This document shows, piece by piece, positions 43,688 through 57,046 of a stretch of DNA of 64,000 nucleotides (position 1 is its first letter; every line of letters begins with the position of its first letter). Made by a program: the position numbers and the translations under genes. This DNA is from Roseospirillum parvum (GTDB lineage: Bacteria > Pseudomonadota > Alphaproteobacteria > Rhodospirillales > Rhodospirillaceae). Location: NCBI RefSeq assembly GCF_900100455.1, contig NZ_FNCV01000001.1, positions 599,093-663,092 of the forward strand, written 5' to 3'. The notes under the pieces are model-generated. The model searched no databases. It saw only the letters and a program-made list of their open reading frames with translations, and was not told where the DNA came from.

Positions 43688-44810
43688 ATGCGCGCCGAGA
43701 TCGAAACGCTCGCCGGGCAGATTCGCCAGTCGATCGCACTGCTGAGGAGGCATCTTTGACTGGGACAGTGCCCTCCTCAGACTGGACGAACTGAACGCCG
43801 AGGCGGAAAACCCCGAGCTCTGGAACGATCCCGCCAAGGCCCAGAAGGTGATGCGCGAGCGCACCCATCTGGAAGGCGCCATCAAGGCCTGCCAGCGCCT
43901 GGACCAGGGCCTGGAGGACGCCCTCACCCTGATCGAACTGGGCGAGGCCGAGGACGACGCCGACAGCGTCGCCGAGGGCGAGGCGGCGCTTGATGGCCTG
44001 AAAGGCGAAGCCCGACGCATGGAGCTGGAAAGCCTGCTTTCCGGCGAGGCCGACGCCAACGACTGCTACCTCGAAGTCCACGCCGGGGCCGGCGGCACCG
44101 AAGCCCAGGACTGGGCCGAGATGCTGCTGCGCATGTACACCCGCTGGGCCGAGCGCAAGGGCTACAAGGTCGAGTACGTGGAAGAAAGCGCCGGCGAGGA
44201 AGCCGGCCTGAAGTCGGCCACCATCCGGGTCAACGGCCACAACGCCTATGGCTGGCTGAAGACGGAAAGCGGCGTCCACCGGCTGGTCCGCATTTCGCCC
44301 TACGACAGCGCGGCCCGGCGGCACACCTCGTTCACCTCGGTCTGGGTCTTCCCGGTGATCGACGACAGCATCGACATCGACATCCAGGAAAAGGACTGCC
44401 GGGTCGACACCTACCGCAGCCAGGGGGCCGGCGGCCAGCACGTCAACACCACCGATTCGGCGGTCCGCATCACCCACCAGCCGACCGGCATCGTGGTCCA
44501 GTGCCAAAGCGAGCGCAGCCAGATCCAGAACCGCGCCAAGGCCTGGGACATGCTGCGCGCCCGCCTCTACGAACGGGAACTGCAACGCCGCGAGGAAGCC
44601 GCCCAGGCCGAAGCCGACAGCAAGACCGACATCGGCTGGGGCCACCAGATCCGTTCCTACGTCCTGCAACCCTACCAGATGGTCAAGGACCTGCGGACCT
44701 CGGTGGAAACCTCCGACCCGCAAAGGGTGCTCGACGGCGACCTCGACCCCTTCATGTCGGCCGCCCTGGCCGCCCGCGTCGAAGCCCAGAACGCCGCCGC
44801 GGAAAGCTGA
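43688..44810 (+). CDS. prfB: peptide chain release factor 2 (with programmed +1 frameshift)
   Basis: Translation starts at ATG 43688 ([22 protein letters not shown]), reads 23 codons to CTT, meets an in-frame TGA at 43757-43759, and continues in the +1 frame (from GAC at 43758: [20 protein letters not shown]) to the stop at 44808-44810. The product is 373 residues. RF2 features are [15 protein letters not shown] and the catalytic GGQ in [20 protein letters not shown]2 releases peptides at UGA and UAA. The frameshift is autoregulatory: slow RF2 termination at UGA lets the ribosome slip. It follows rne after a terminator. Confidence 0.97.
43745..43760 (+). promoter_or_regulatory. prfB programmed +1 frameshift site
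   Basis: AGGAGG (43745-43750), CAT, then CTTTGAC (43754-43760). The internal Shine-Dalgarno-like AGGAGG has the same 3-base spacing to CTT-TGA-C as in E. coli (AGGGGG TAT CTT TGA C). All parts of the classical signal are present. Confidence 0.95.
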
Positions 44811-44847
44811 CCCCGGCAGCCGAGGCCGGGGCACCGCGCCCGACGGC

Positions 44848-44900
44848 AAAGGGGACGCGCCCCCTTGGACCCCACCGGGGAGGCCCCAGAGGCCGCCCCG
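44848..44900. repeat. diverged copy of the dispersed multi-hairpin repeat
   Basis: CAAAGGGGACGCGCCCCCTT, then GGACCCCACCGGGGAGGCC, follow the order of parts seen in the 62-bp repeat at 59643 but with several changes. It lies between prfB and the ion-channel gene, after a 7-bp hairpin (CCCCGGC/GCCGGGG, 44811-44831). Confidence 0.55.
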
Positions 44901-45014
44901 GGCGGCCACGGATCGACGCGACAGGACGGCCGGGGGCACCCCCCCCCCATCGGCGGGATGTCAGCGTGTTTGGACGGCCAAACCGTCCAATCCAGGGGGC
45001 GGTCCCTCAGGGGC

Positions 45015-45830
45015 ATGGTTGAAGACCAGAATTTGCGGCATATTGGGCGCATGGAAGACCTCCAGCGAACGATCCGCCTGCTCTACACCGGTCAAAGCCA
45101 GCGCGCCCGGAGGTTCCGCCACGGGCTGATCGCTTTCGACGCGCTGACCATCATCTATTTCATCGCGACACCGGTCATGCCGGCGATGCCGGCCATCGTC
45201 GGACTGAACACGCTGGTCGGTTTGCTCATTCTTTTGGACCTCACGGCGCGCCTCTGGATTGCCGCGAGCCGTCGCCGGGAGTTGACGCGCCTCACCACGC
45301 TGGCCGATGTGGTGGTCGTGGCGTCCCTGCTGGTGGCCCCCCTGTTTACCGACGACTTCGCCTTCCTGGGCGTGCTGCGGGGGCTGCGGCTGGTCCACGC
45401 CTACCGCCTGCTGAGCGACCTGCGCCGCGAGAGCCTGTTCTTCCGCCGGCACGAGGACGCCATCCTGGCCGCCGTGAACCTGTTCGTCTTCATCTTCCTG
45501 ACCACGTCGTTCGTCTTCGTATTGGCCTTCGATGAAGCCGCTGGCGCCGCCAGCTACATCGACGCGCTCTATTTCACGGTGGCGACGCTGACCACCACGG
45601 GGTTCGGCGACATCACCATGACCACGCCGGGCGGGAAGCTGCTCTCCGTGTTCATCATGGTGGTCGGCGTGGCGCTCTTCGTGCAGCTTGCGCGGGCCAT
45701 CTTCCAGCCGTCCAAGATCAAGTACAAATGCCCGCACTGCGCCCTGAGCCGGCACGAACCGGACGCGATTCACTGCAAGCACTGCGGCGAGCCGCTGAAA
45801 ATCGAAACGGAAGGGGATGCCGGGGCCTGA
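45015..45830 (+). CDS. voltage-gated-like potassium channel with C-terminal zinc ribbon
   Basis: From ATG 45015 (MVEDQNLRHIGRMEDLQRTI) the product is 271 residues; an ATG at 45051 is a possible alternative. Hydrophobic helices occur at about 40-60, 68-85, 96-112 and 148-170, with an arginine-bearing segment FLGVLRGLRLVHAYRLLSDL like a voltage sensor. The pore loop ATLTTTGFGDITMTTPGGK contains TTGFGD, a variant of the potassium selectivity filter TVGYGD. The tail YKCPHCALSRHEPDAIHCKH ending CGEPL holds two CxxC pairs, a probable zinc ribbon, unusual for a channel. Start is not supported by a strong ribosome-binding site. Confidence 0.82.
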   Translation: MVEDQNLRHIGRMEDLQRTIRLLYTGQSQRARRFRHGLIAFDALTIIYFIATPVMPAMPAIVGLNTLVGLLILLDLTARLWIAASRRRELTRLTTLADVVVVASLLVAPLFTDDFAFLGVLRGLRLVHAYRLLSDLRRESLFFRRHEDAILAAVNLFVFIFLTTSFVFVLAFDEAAGAASYIDALYFTVATLTTTGFGDITMTTPGGKLLSVFIMVVGVALFVQLARAIFQPSKIKYKCPHCALSRHEPDAIHCKHCGEPLKIETEGDAGA

Positions 45831-45911
45831 GCGCGCCGCCCCGGCCCGGTCATCGGGCCCCGAGCCACCCTTCCCGGGCCGGATGGCCCGGGGCAACCGG
45901 GAAGACGAGAC

Positions 45912-46727
45912 GTGTCCGAAAAAGCCCAGGCCAACCAAGACGAAGACCAGCAGGTCGAGGAATACTCCAAGGCCCCGAGCTCGGTCATCTACGAGGCCAT
46001 CCGCCGCGAGGGCGAGCACGAGCTGTCGCGCTCGACAAGCGCGCTCTGGTGGTCGGGCGTGGCGGCGGGGCTGGCGATCAGCACGTCGGTGCTGGCCGAA
46101 GGGTTCCTGGCCGCGATCCTGCCCCATGCCGAGTGGACGCCGGCCATCACCAATCTCGGCTACACGGTGGGCTTCCTGATTGTCATCCTGGGGCGCATGC
46201 AGCTGTTCACCGAAAACACGATCCTGCCGATCCTGCCCTTGTTCCTCTCGCCAACACGGTCGAACTTCGTGCAGACGGCGCGGCTGTGGGGGATCGTGTT
46301 CGCGGCCAATCTGGTCGGCTGTCTCGCCGCCGCGCTGGTCCTGGTGCACGGCAACATCCTGCCCGCCGAGCGCTTCGCGGGCGTCCTGGCCATCTCGCGC
46401 CACTACGCCGAGGCAACCTCTGTCGAGCACTTCGCCTGGGCTGTCCCGGCGGGTTTCCTGATCGCCGCGCTGGTGTGGATCCTGCCGCGCATGGAAAGCG
46501 CGGGCGAGGTGCTGATGATCGTGATCGTCACCTACATCATCGGCCTTGGCGGCATGTCGCATGTGGTGGCCGGCTCGACCGAACTGTTCGTGCTGGTCTT
46601 CACGGGCGAGCTCGGCCTTGCCACGGCGCTGTTCGGCTGCATCCTTCCGGCCCTCGCCGGCAACGTGCTGGGCGGAACGGGCATCTTCGCGGCGCTGACC
46701 TACGCCCAGGTGCGCGAGGAAATCTGA
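45912..46727 (+). CDS. formate/nitrite transporter (FNT) family protein, YfdC-like
   Basis: The gene starts at GTG 45912 (MSEKAQANQDEDQQVEEYSK) after GGAAGA. The 271-residue protein has a hydrophilic N-tail, then SSVIYEAIRREGEHELSRST and six helices typical of the FNT fold: WWSGVAAGLAISTSVLAEGF, ITNLGYTVGFLIVILGRMQL (with FTENTI), WGIVFAANLVGCLAAALVLV, FAWAVPAGFLIAALVWILPR, YIIGLGGMSHVVAGSTELF, and the C-terminal GNVLGGTGIFAAL. FNT channels pass small monovalent anions; YfdC-type members lack a known substrate. It follows the ion-channel gene by 81 bases, so both may be co-expressed. Confidence 0.88.
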   Translation: MSEKAQANQDEDQQVEEYSKAPSSVIYEAIRREGEHELSRSTSALWWSGVAAGLAISTSVLAEGFLAAILPHAEWTPAITNLGYTVGFLIVILGRMQLFTENTILPILPLFLSPTRSNFVQTARLWGIVFAANLVGCLAAALVLVHGNILPAERFAGVLAISRHYAEATSVEHFAWAVPAGFLIAALVWILPRMESAGEVLMIVIVTYIIGLGGMSHVVAGSTELFVLVFTGELGLATALFGCILPALAGNVLGGTGIFAALTYAQVREEI

Positions 46728-46881
46728 GCGCGGAAGGGTCTTTGTCTGAACCGCACCGGGGTGTCCGTGGAATCCGATGTCCGGAGATCTTGCCCGTGGG
46801 GGGCACGCTTGTGAGCCCGTCTGCGGAGCGGGCCCCACGGATGAGCGGTCGTCGGGGTCGGGTCCGGGGGGAGGTTTCGTG

Positions 46882-47712
46882 ATGGGGCGTCTGGTGATGG
46901 GTTTTCTGCTGGCGGCGGGGTTGGGGTATGCCCTGGTGGTGGCCGGGATGTATCTGGCCCAGCGGCGCTTTCAGTATCATCCCGGGCCGCCGGCCGGGTC
47001 GCCCTCGGCGGCGGGATTGGATGATGGGGTGGCCGAGGTCCGTTTCGGGACCGAGGACGGCGAAACGCTGGCCGGCTGGTTCGCGCCGCCCGGGCGGGCC
47101 GGGGCGCCGACGGTGGTCTATTTCCATGGCAACGCCGGCAATCTGGACTGGCTGGCCGACAAGGCGCGGCACTTTCGCAAGGCCGGATTGGGCATCCTGT
47201 TCTTCGACTGGCGCGGCTTCGGGGCGAGCAGCGGCCGGCCCACGGAACAGGGGCTGTATGCCGATGGCCGGGCGGCGTTGGCCTTTCTGGCCGGGCAGGG
47301 GATCGCCCGGGCGGATCAGGTGTTCTACGGCGAATCCCTGGGTACTGGCGTGGCCACGTTGATGGCGGCGGAGGCGGCCGGGGCCGGCGCGCCGCCGCGC
47401 GCGGTGGTGCTGGAGGCGCCGTTCACCTCGGCGGTGGCGGTGGGGGCCAAGGTCTATCCCTGGCTGCCGGTGGGCTGGCTGATGCACGACCGCTACCCCT
47501 CGCTTGGGCGCATCGACCGCCTGGGGGCGCCGCTGCTGATCCTGCACGGCGAGGCGGACTCGCTGATCCCGGTGTCCCACGGCCGCACCCTGCTGGCCGC
47601 CGCCGCCGAGCCCAAGGCGGGGTGGTTCGCGCCGGCGGGCGAGCATGCCGACCTGTGGGACCATGGGGCCGGCGAGGCGGTGCTCGACTGGCTGCGGGGG
47701 CTTGAGCGGTAG
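46882..47712 (+). CDS. membrane-anchored alpha/beta hydrolase
   Basis: I start at ATG 46882 (MGRLVMGFLLAAGLGYALVV), with GGGGGAGG upstream; this gives a single N-terminal membrane anchor and 276 residues. The hydrolase part shows the oxyanion motif VVYFHGNAGNLDWLA, the DWRGFGAS segment, the nucleophile Ser in YGESLGTGVA, the acid in LHGEADSLIPVSHG and His in GEHADLWDH. This is the pattern of the YfhR/BEM46-like serine hydrolases bound to the inner membrane. Substrate unknown. The gene precedes a MarR regulator on the same strand with 66 bases between. Confidence 0.88.
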   Translation: MGRLVMGFLLAAGLGYALVVAGMYLAQRRFQYHPGPPAGSPSAAGLDDGVAEVRFGTEDGETLAGWFAPPGRAGAPTVVYFHGNAGNLDWLADKARHFRKAGLGILFFDWRGFGASSGRPTEQGLYADGRAALAFLAGQGIARADQVFYGESLGTGVATLMAAEAAGAGAPPRAVVLEAPFTSAVAVGAKVYPWLPVGWLMHDRYPSLGRIDRLGAPLLILHGEADSLIPVSHGRTLLAAAAEPKAGWFAPAGEHADLWDHGAGEAVLDWLRGLER

Positions 47713-47778
47713 GACGGTTTTCCAATGCCCGCCGGCGGTGTACTCTTGGCGCCCCGTAACCCCGTTTTTCCTGGTTTC

Positions 47779-48210
47779 ATGCGCTTCGACAAGACCTCCT
47801 CCGCCGGCTATCTGGCCAACCACATGGCGCGTCTGTTCGCGCAGGGGCTGCATCGCCGGGTGGCCCCGCTGGGGTTGGCGCCGGCCCAGTTCATGACGCT
47901 GCTGGAGCTGTGGGCCGAGGACGGCCTGACCCAGAAGCAACTGGTCGCCCGGCTCGACGTGGAGCAGGCGACCATGGCCAACACCCTGGCCCGCATGGAG
48001 CGCGACGGGTTGATCACCCGCACCCCCGATCCCCACGACGCCCGGGCCCGCCGCATCTGGCTGACCGCCCGGGCGCGCGACCTTGAACACCCCGCCACCG
48101 TCGCCGCCCGGGCCGAGAACGAGGCCGCCCTGGCCCCGCTGTCGGACGCCGAGCGGGAGGTCTTTCTCGGCCTCATGCGGCGGGTCATAAACGGCCTGCG
48201 CCAGGGGTAG
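47779..48210 (+). CDS. MarR family transcriptional regulator
   Basis: I take ATG 47779 (MRFDKTSSAGYLANHMARLF), giving 143 residues; an in-frame ATG at 47725 has AGGA upstream but would add a non-typical Pro/Gly tail. The winged helix is seen in LTQKQLVARLDVEQATMANT (recognition helix) and LARMERDGLITRTPDPHDARARRIWLT (wing, conserved part). MarR proteins are dimeric, ligand-responsive repressors. It lies 33 bases ahead of a nitrilase gene in the same direction, suggesting it controls that gene or the unit as a whole. No clear palindrome was found between them. Confidence 0.88.
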   Translation: MRFDKTSSAGYLANHMARLFAQGLHRRVAPLGLAPAQFMTLLELWAEDGLTQKQLVARLDVEQATMANTLARMERDGLITRTPDPHDARARRIWLTARARDLEHPATVAARAENEAALAPLSDAEREVFLGLMRRVINGLRQG

Positions 48211-48243
48211 GGGCGGGCCGACAACCAACAGGGAGGCTCGATC

Positions 48244-49179
48244 ATGACCGTTCACCGCGTTGCCGTGGCCCAGGCGGCGTCCATCCCCGATGATCCGGCG
48301 GCCACCGCCGCCAAGGCGGCCGATCTGGTGCGCCGGGCGGCCGGGCAGGGGGTGGAGCTGCTGGTTTTCCCGGAGGCCTTCATCGGCGGCTACCCCAAGG
48401 GGGCCTCGTTCGGCGCTCCGGTGGGGATGCGCAAGCCGGAAGGGCGTGAGGCCTTCAAGGACTATCACAAGGCGGCGGTCGACCTGGACGGCCCGGAAAT
48501 CGCCACCCTGGCCGAGGCCTGCGCCGAGAGCGGGCTGTTCGTGGTGGTCGGGGTGATCGAGCGCGACCGGGGCACCCTTTACTGCACCGCGCTTTTCCTC
48601 GATGGCGCCAAGGGTGTGGTCGGCAAGCACCGCAAGCTGATGCCGACCGCCGCCGAACGGCTGATCTGGGGGTTCGGCGACGGCTCCACCCTGCCGGTGT
48701 TCGACACCCCGCTGGGCCGGGTCGGGGCGGTCATCTGCTGGGAGAACTACATGCCCATGCTGCGCATGCACATGTACGCCCAGGGCATCAACATCTACTG
48801 TGCCCCCACCGCCGACGACCGCGACACCTGGCTGCCCTCCATGCGCCATGTCGCCCTGGAGGGGCGCTGCTTCGTCCTTACCTGTTGCCAGTACATCACC
48901 CGGGGGGCCTATCCGGCGGGCCATGAATCGGCCCTGGGCGATGACCCCAAGACGGTGCTGATGCGCGGCGGCAGCGCCATTGTCGATCCCCTGGGGCAGG
49001 TCCTGGCAGGGCCCGACTTCGAGGGCGAGACGCTGCTGGTGGCCGACATCGACAGCGAGCAGATCGCGCGCGGCAAGTACGACTTCGACGCCAGCGGCCA
49101 CTACGCCCGGCCCGACATTTTCCAGCTTACCGTGGACACCCGCGCCAAGCCGGCGGTGCGCACGGTGGAGGACGCATGA
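48244..49179 (+). CDS. nitrilase / aliphatic amidase-type C-N hydrolase
   Basis: The 311-residue enzyme has the Glu-Lys-Cys triad of the nitrilase superfamily: Glu in LLVFPEAFIGGYP, Lys in GKHRKLMPTAAERLIWG, and Cys in AVICWENYMPMLRM. The HRKLMPT...ERLIWGFGDGS segment and the motif ICWENYMP are those of branch 1 true nitrilases, which turn nitriles into carboxylic acids and ammonia. GGGAGG precedes the ATG. The stop overlaps the next ATG by four bases (ATGA), so it is coupled to the HpnA-type epimerase. Substrate (aromatic or aliphatic) cannot be told. Confidence 0.9.
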   Translation: MTVHRVAVAQAASIPDDPAATAAKAADLVRRAAGQGVELLVFPEAFIGGYPKGASFGAPVGMRKPEGREAFKDYHKAAVDLDGPEIATLAEACAESGLFVVVGVIERDRGTLYCTALFLDGAKGVVGKHRKLMPTAAERLIWGFGDGSTLPVFDTPLGRVGAVICWENYMPMLRMHMYAQGINIYCAPTADDRDTWLPSMRHVALEGRCFVLTCCQYITRGAYPAGHESALGDDPKTVLMRGGSAIVDPLGQVLAGPDFEGETLLVADIDSEQIARGKYDFDASGHYARPDIFQLTVDTRAKPAVRTVEDA

Positions 49180-50198
49180 GCCCCCTGGGAGCCATCTCAA
49201 GCCCCATCCTGGTCAGCGGGGCGAGCGGCTTCGTCGGCGCGGCGGTGGTGCGCCGGCTGCGCGCCCGGGGGCGTCTGGTCCGGGTGCTGGTCCGCCCCGG
49301 GGCGCGGCGCGACAACATTCCCCAAGGCGTCGAGGTGGCCGAGGGCGACCTCACCGACCCGGCCTCCCTCAAGCGGGCCTGCCAGGGCATCGGCGGGTTG
49401 TTCCATGTCGCCGCCGACTACCGCCTGTGGGTGCCCGATCCGGCCCCCATGTTCGCCGCCAACGTGGCCGGCAGTCTGGCCATCCTGCGCGCCGCCGCCG
49501 AGGCCGGGGCAGTGCGTCTGGTCCACACCAGCAGCGTGGCGGTGCTGAAAGCCTTCGCCGACGGTCGGGTGGCCGACGAGGAAACCCCGGTCACGGCGGC
49601 CGAGATGATCGGCCCCTACAAGCTGTCCAAGTTCCGGGCCGAGGAGGGGGTGCGCGAGCTGGCCGAGGGTGAGGGGCTGCCGGTGGTCATCGTCAACCCG
49701 TCGACTCCGGTCGGTCCGGGCGACATCCGCCCCACGCCCACCGGGCGGGTGATCCTGGACGCGGCGCGCGGCCGGATGCCGGCCTTTGTCGATACCGGCC
49801 TCAACGTGGCCCATGTGGACGACGTGGCCGAGGGTCACCTGCTGGCCTTCGAGAAGGGGCAGGTGGGGCGGCGCTACATCCTGGGCGGCGACGACCTGCC
49901 GCTGAAGGATATCCTGGCCCGGGCGGCGGCGGCGGCCGGGCGCCCGGCTCCCCGGGTGCGGCTGCCGGTGGGGGCGGTGGTGCCGGTGGCGGTGGCGGCC
50001 GAGGCCTGGGCCCGGCTGACCGGCAAGGCGCCGCTGGCCACCCTGGACGAACTGCGCATGGCCAGAAAGCGGATGTATTTCTCCTCGGCCCGGGCCGAGG
50101 CGGAGTTGGGTTATGTCCACCGCCCGGCCACCGTCGCCATCGACGACGCGGTGGCCTGGTTCGCGGCGCGCGGTGCCCTGAAAACCGGGAAACCTTGA
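49176..50198 (+). CDS. hpnA: HpnA-type NAD-dependent sugar epimerase (hopanoid-associated)
   Basis: A 340-residue extended short-chain dehydrogenase. It has the NAD-binding ILVSGASGFVGAAVVRRL, LFHVAADYRLWVPDPAPMF, the Tyr-Lys pair in GPYKLSKFRAE, and VVIVNPSTPVGPGDIRPTPT and DTGLNVAHVDDVAEGH. These last segments are characteristic of HpnA, named from clusters for hopanoid lipids; its exact reaction is not settled. No other hopanoid gene (shc, hpnC-E) is in this window, so here it is a stand-alone copy coupled to a nitrilase. A general epimerase role is the alternative. Confidence 0.85.
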   Translation: MSPLGAISSPILVSGASGFVGAAVVRRLRARGRLVRVLVRPGARRDNIPQGVEVAEGDLTDPASLKRACQGIGGLFHVAADYRLWVPDPAPMFAANVAGSLAILRAAAEAGAVRLVHTSSVAVLKAFADGRVADEETPVTAAEMIGPYKLSKFRAEEGVRELAEGEGLPVVIVNPSTPVGPGDIRPTPTGRVILDAARGRMPAFVDTGLNVAHVDDVAEGHLLAFEKGQVGRRYILGGDDLPLKDILARAAAAAGRPAPRVRLPVGAVVPVAVAAEAWARLTGKAPLATLDELRMARKRMYFSSARAEAELGYVHRPATVAIDDAVAWFAARGALKTGKP

Positions 50199-50253
50199 CC
50201 GGAGGCGCCTCCCGGGCGGATCATTCAGCACGATCCAACGGGGGAGGCGGGTG

Positions 50254-52398
50254 ATGGCGGGCAGTCCGGGGCGCGGAAACCAGGCCCGACGCCGCTGGCG
50301 CCACCTTCTGGTGATGGGCCTTTTGGCCCTGCTGCTGGCGGCCCCCCAGGTGATGCCGCCGGCCCCGCTGGCCCAGCTCAAGGACCGCCTGTTCGACACC
50401 TACCAGCGCTGGCAGCCGCGCCCTTATGTGGCGGCGCCGGTGCGCATCGTTGCCCTGGATGACGCCAGCCTGGCCCGCCTCGGCCAGTGGCCGTGGCCGC
50501 GCACCCGGGTTGCCGAGCTGGTCGCCCGGCTGGCCCAGGCCGGGGCCGCCACCATCGCCTTCGACGTGGTCTTCGCCGAGCCCGACCGCACCGCCCCGGC
50601 GGCGCTGCTCGACGATTGGCCGCTGAGCCCCGAGCAGAAGGCGCTGCTGGCCGACCTGCCCGATCCCGACGCCGTGCTGGCCCAGGTGCTCGGCGCCGTG
50701 CCGACGGTGCTCGGCTATGCCGCCACCGATGATGCCGCCGACCAGCCGCCGGCCCTGCCCTCGCGCATCGTCCGTCTTGGGGAGGCGGGCCCCCGACTGG
50801 CCGCCTACGCTGGCGCCGTCTCCCCCCTGCCGGTGCTGGCCGGGGCGGCGCCCGGGCTGGGTTTCCTCAACTTCCAGGCGATCGGCGACGGGGTGGTGCG
50901 CCGGGTGCCGCTGATGCTGGAGATCGCCGGCCGCCCGGCCCCCTCGCTGGTGGTGGAAACCCTGCGCGTCGCCCAGGGCACCCCCAACCTGATGCTGGGT
51001 GCCGAGCCCGAGGGCGGGGTGGCGGCGCTGCGGGTGGGCGGCCTCGACCTGACCGACGACCTGACCCTGACCCGCCGGGTGTGGATGAGCCCGCCGCGCG
51101 ACGACCGCTATCTGCCGGCCTGGACGGTGCTCGACGGCAGCGCCCCGGGCGAGGCGCTGGCCGGGCATCTGGTGCTGATCGGGGCTACCGCCCAGGGCCT
51201 GAAGGATTTGCGCCTGTCGCCGCTGGGCGATGTCATTCCGGGGGTGGAGATCCATGCCCAGTTGCTGGAATCCATCCTCAACGACCAGCATCTGGTCCGC
51301 CCCGTCTGGGCGCCCCCCCTGGAAGCCGCCGCCACCGTGTTGGGCGGGGCGGCGGTGGGGGCCGGGGTGATCGCCCTGCCGGTGCTGGCGGCGGCCGGGC
51401 TGGCCGTGCTGGTGGCCGGATTGCTGGCCGGCGCCGGGGCCTACCTGTACGCCGGTGGCGCCCTGCTGGTCGACGGGGCGACGCCGGGGCTGGCGGTGCT
51501 CGGGGTGTTCGCCGTCGGCTCGGTGCTGGCCCATCTGGCGGCGCGCCGCGACGAGCGCTTCCTGAAGGAGGCCTTCAAGAGCTACGTGTCGCCCAATCTG
51601 GTCGAGCATCTGGTACGCCACCCCGACGCCCTGGCCCTGGGTGGCGAGCGCCGGGTCTGTTCGTTCGTCTTCACCGATCTGGCCGGCTTCACCAGCCTGA
51701 TGGAAAGCATGGACCCGGGGCGGGCGGTCAGCCTGCTCAACGCCTACCTGGACCGCATGATCGCCATCGCCTTCGAGCATGAGGGGACGCTGGACCGTAT
51801 CGTCGGCGACGCCGTGGCGATCCTCTTCTCGGCCCCCCTGGAACAGCCCGACCACGCCCCGCGCGCGGTCGCCTGCGCCCTGGCCATGGACCGCTTCGCC
51901 ACCGCCTACGCGGCCGAGGTGCGGGCCCGCGGCGAGGCCTTCGGGGACACCCGCATCGGGGTCCATTCGGGCGAGGTGATCATCGGCAACTTCGGCGGCG
52001 GCACGGTGTTCGACTACCGGGCCCTGGGCGACCCGGTGAACACCGCCTCGCGCCTGGAGGGGGCCAACAAGCACCTGGGCACCCGGCTGTGCGTCAGCGG
52101 GGCCACCGTCGCGTTGTGCCCGGACTTCATCGGCCGGCCCATCGCCGAGCTGATGCTGAAGGGCAAAAGCCTGCCCATCGAGGCCTTCCAGCCGCTGTCC
52201 GCCGAGCAGGCCGACGATCCGGCCATCCGCCACTACCAGAAGGCCTACCGGGCCCTGGCCGCCGGCGACCGGGCGCGGGCCAGCCACCTGTTCGACGAAC
52301 TGGCGGTCACCCGGCCCGACGACCCGCTGATCAGCCTGCACCGCCGGCGCCTGGCCGAGGGCGCCGACGATACCCGTTTCACCCTGCCCGGGAAGTGA
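50254..52398 (+). CDS. adenylate/guanylate cyclase with CHASE2 sensor domain
   Basis: I prefer ATG 50254 (MAGSPGRGNQARRRWRHLL); a GTG lies just before it and GGGGAGG upstream fits either. The protein has one N-terminal helix (LLVMGLLALLLAAP), an extracytoplasmic CHASE2 domain (about 30-350: RIVALDDASLARLGQWPWPR, TIAFDVVFAEPD, GVEIHAQLLESILN), two or three helices (about 355-430), and a class III cyclase domain: FVFTDLAGFTSLMESMDPGR (metal Asp), DRIVGDAVAILF, GVHSGEVIIGNFGGG, GDPVNTASRLEGANK. It probably makes cyclic AMP in response to an external signal. The nearest upstream gene ends 55 bases before. Confidence 0.94.
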   Translation: MAGSPGRGNQARRRWRHLLVMGLLALLLAAPQVMPPAPLAQLKDRLFDTYQRWQPRPYVAAPVRIVALDDASLARLGQWPWPRTRVAELVARLAQAGAATIAFDVVFAEPDRTAPAALLDDWPLSPEQKALLADLPDPDAVLAQVLGAVPTVLGYAATDDAADQPPALPSRIVRLGEAGPRLAAYAGAVSPLPVLAGAAPGLGFLNFQAIGDGVVRRVPLMLEIAGRPAPSLVVETLRVAQGTPNLMLGAEPEGGVAALRVGGLDLTDDLTLTRRVWMSPPRDDRYLPAWTVLDGSAPGEALAGHLVLIGATAQGLKDLRLSPLGDVIPGVEIHAQLLESILNDQHLVRPVWAPPLEAAATVLGGAAVGAGVIALPVLAAAGLAVLVAGLLAGAGAYLYAGGALLVDGATPGLAVLGVFAVGSVLAHLAARRDERFLKEAFKSYVSPNLVEHLVRHPDALALGGERRVCSFVFTDLAGFTSLMESMDPGRAVSLLNAYLDRMIAIAFEHEGTLDRIVGDAVAILFSAPLEQPDHAPRAVACALAMDRFATAYAAEVRARGEAFGDTRIGVHSGEVIIGNFGGGTVFDYRALGDPVNTASRLEGANKHLGTRLCVSGATVALCPDFIGRPIAELMLKGKSLPIEAFQPLSAEQADDPAIRHYQKAYRALAAGDRARASHLFDELAVTRPDDPLISLHRRRLAEGADDTRFTLPGK

Positions 52399-52404
52399 GC
52401 CTCC

Positions 52405-52421
52405 CCGGCGCCGGGCGCCGG
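52405..52421. terminator. weak convergent hairpin
   Basis: CCGGCGC and GCGCCGG, 7 pairs around CGG, lie in the 24 bases between the cyclase and gltB stops. No T tract, so intrinsic termination is doubtful. Confidence 0.3.
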
Positions 52422-52422
52422 A

Positions 52423-57003
<4,581 letters not shown>

Positions 57004-57046
57004 GGTGATGGGTCGCTTTTCGTTGTCGGTCGCGCCGGACGGCGGA

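Noticed and set aside
43688-43759. prfB as a frameshifted pseudogene
   Set aside because: The stop is the well-known programmed TGA with its Shine-Dalgarno-like signal, so the gene is intact.
46788-46843. Possible terminator or small RNA between the FNT gene and the hydrolase
   Set aside because: Only an 8-bp stem with a 30-base loop and no T tract; too weak to annotate.
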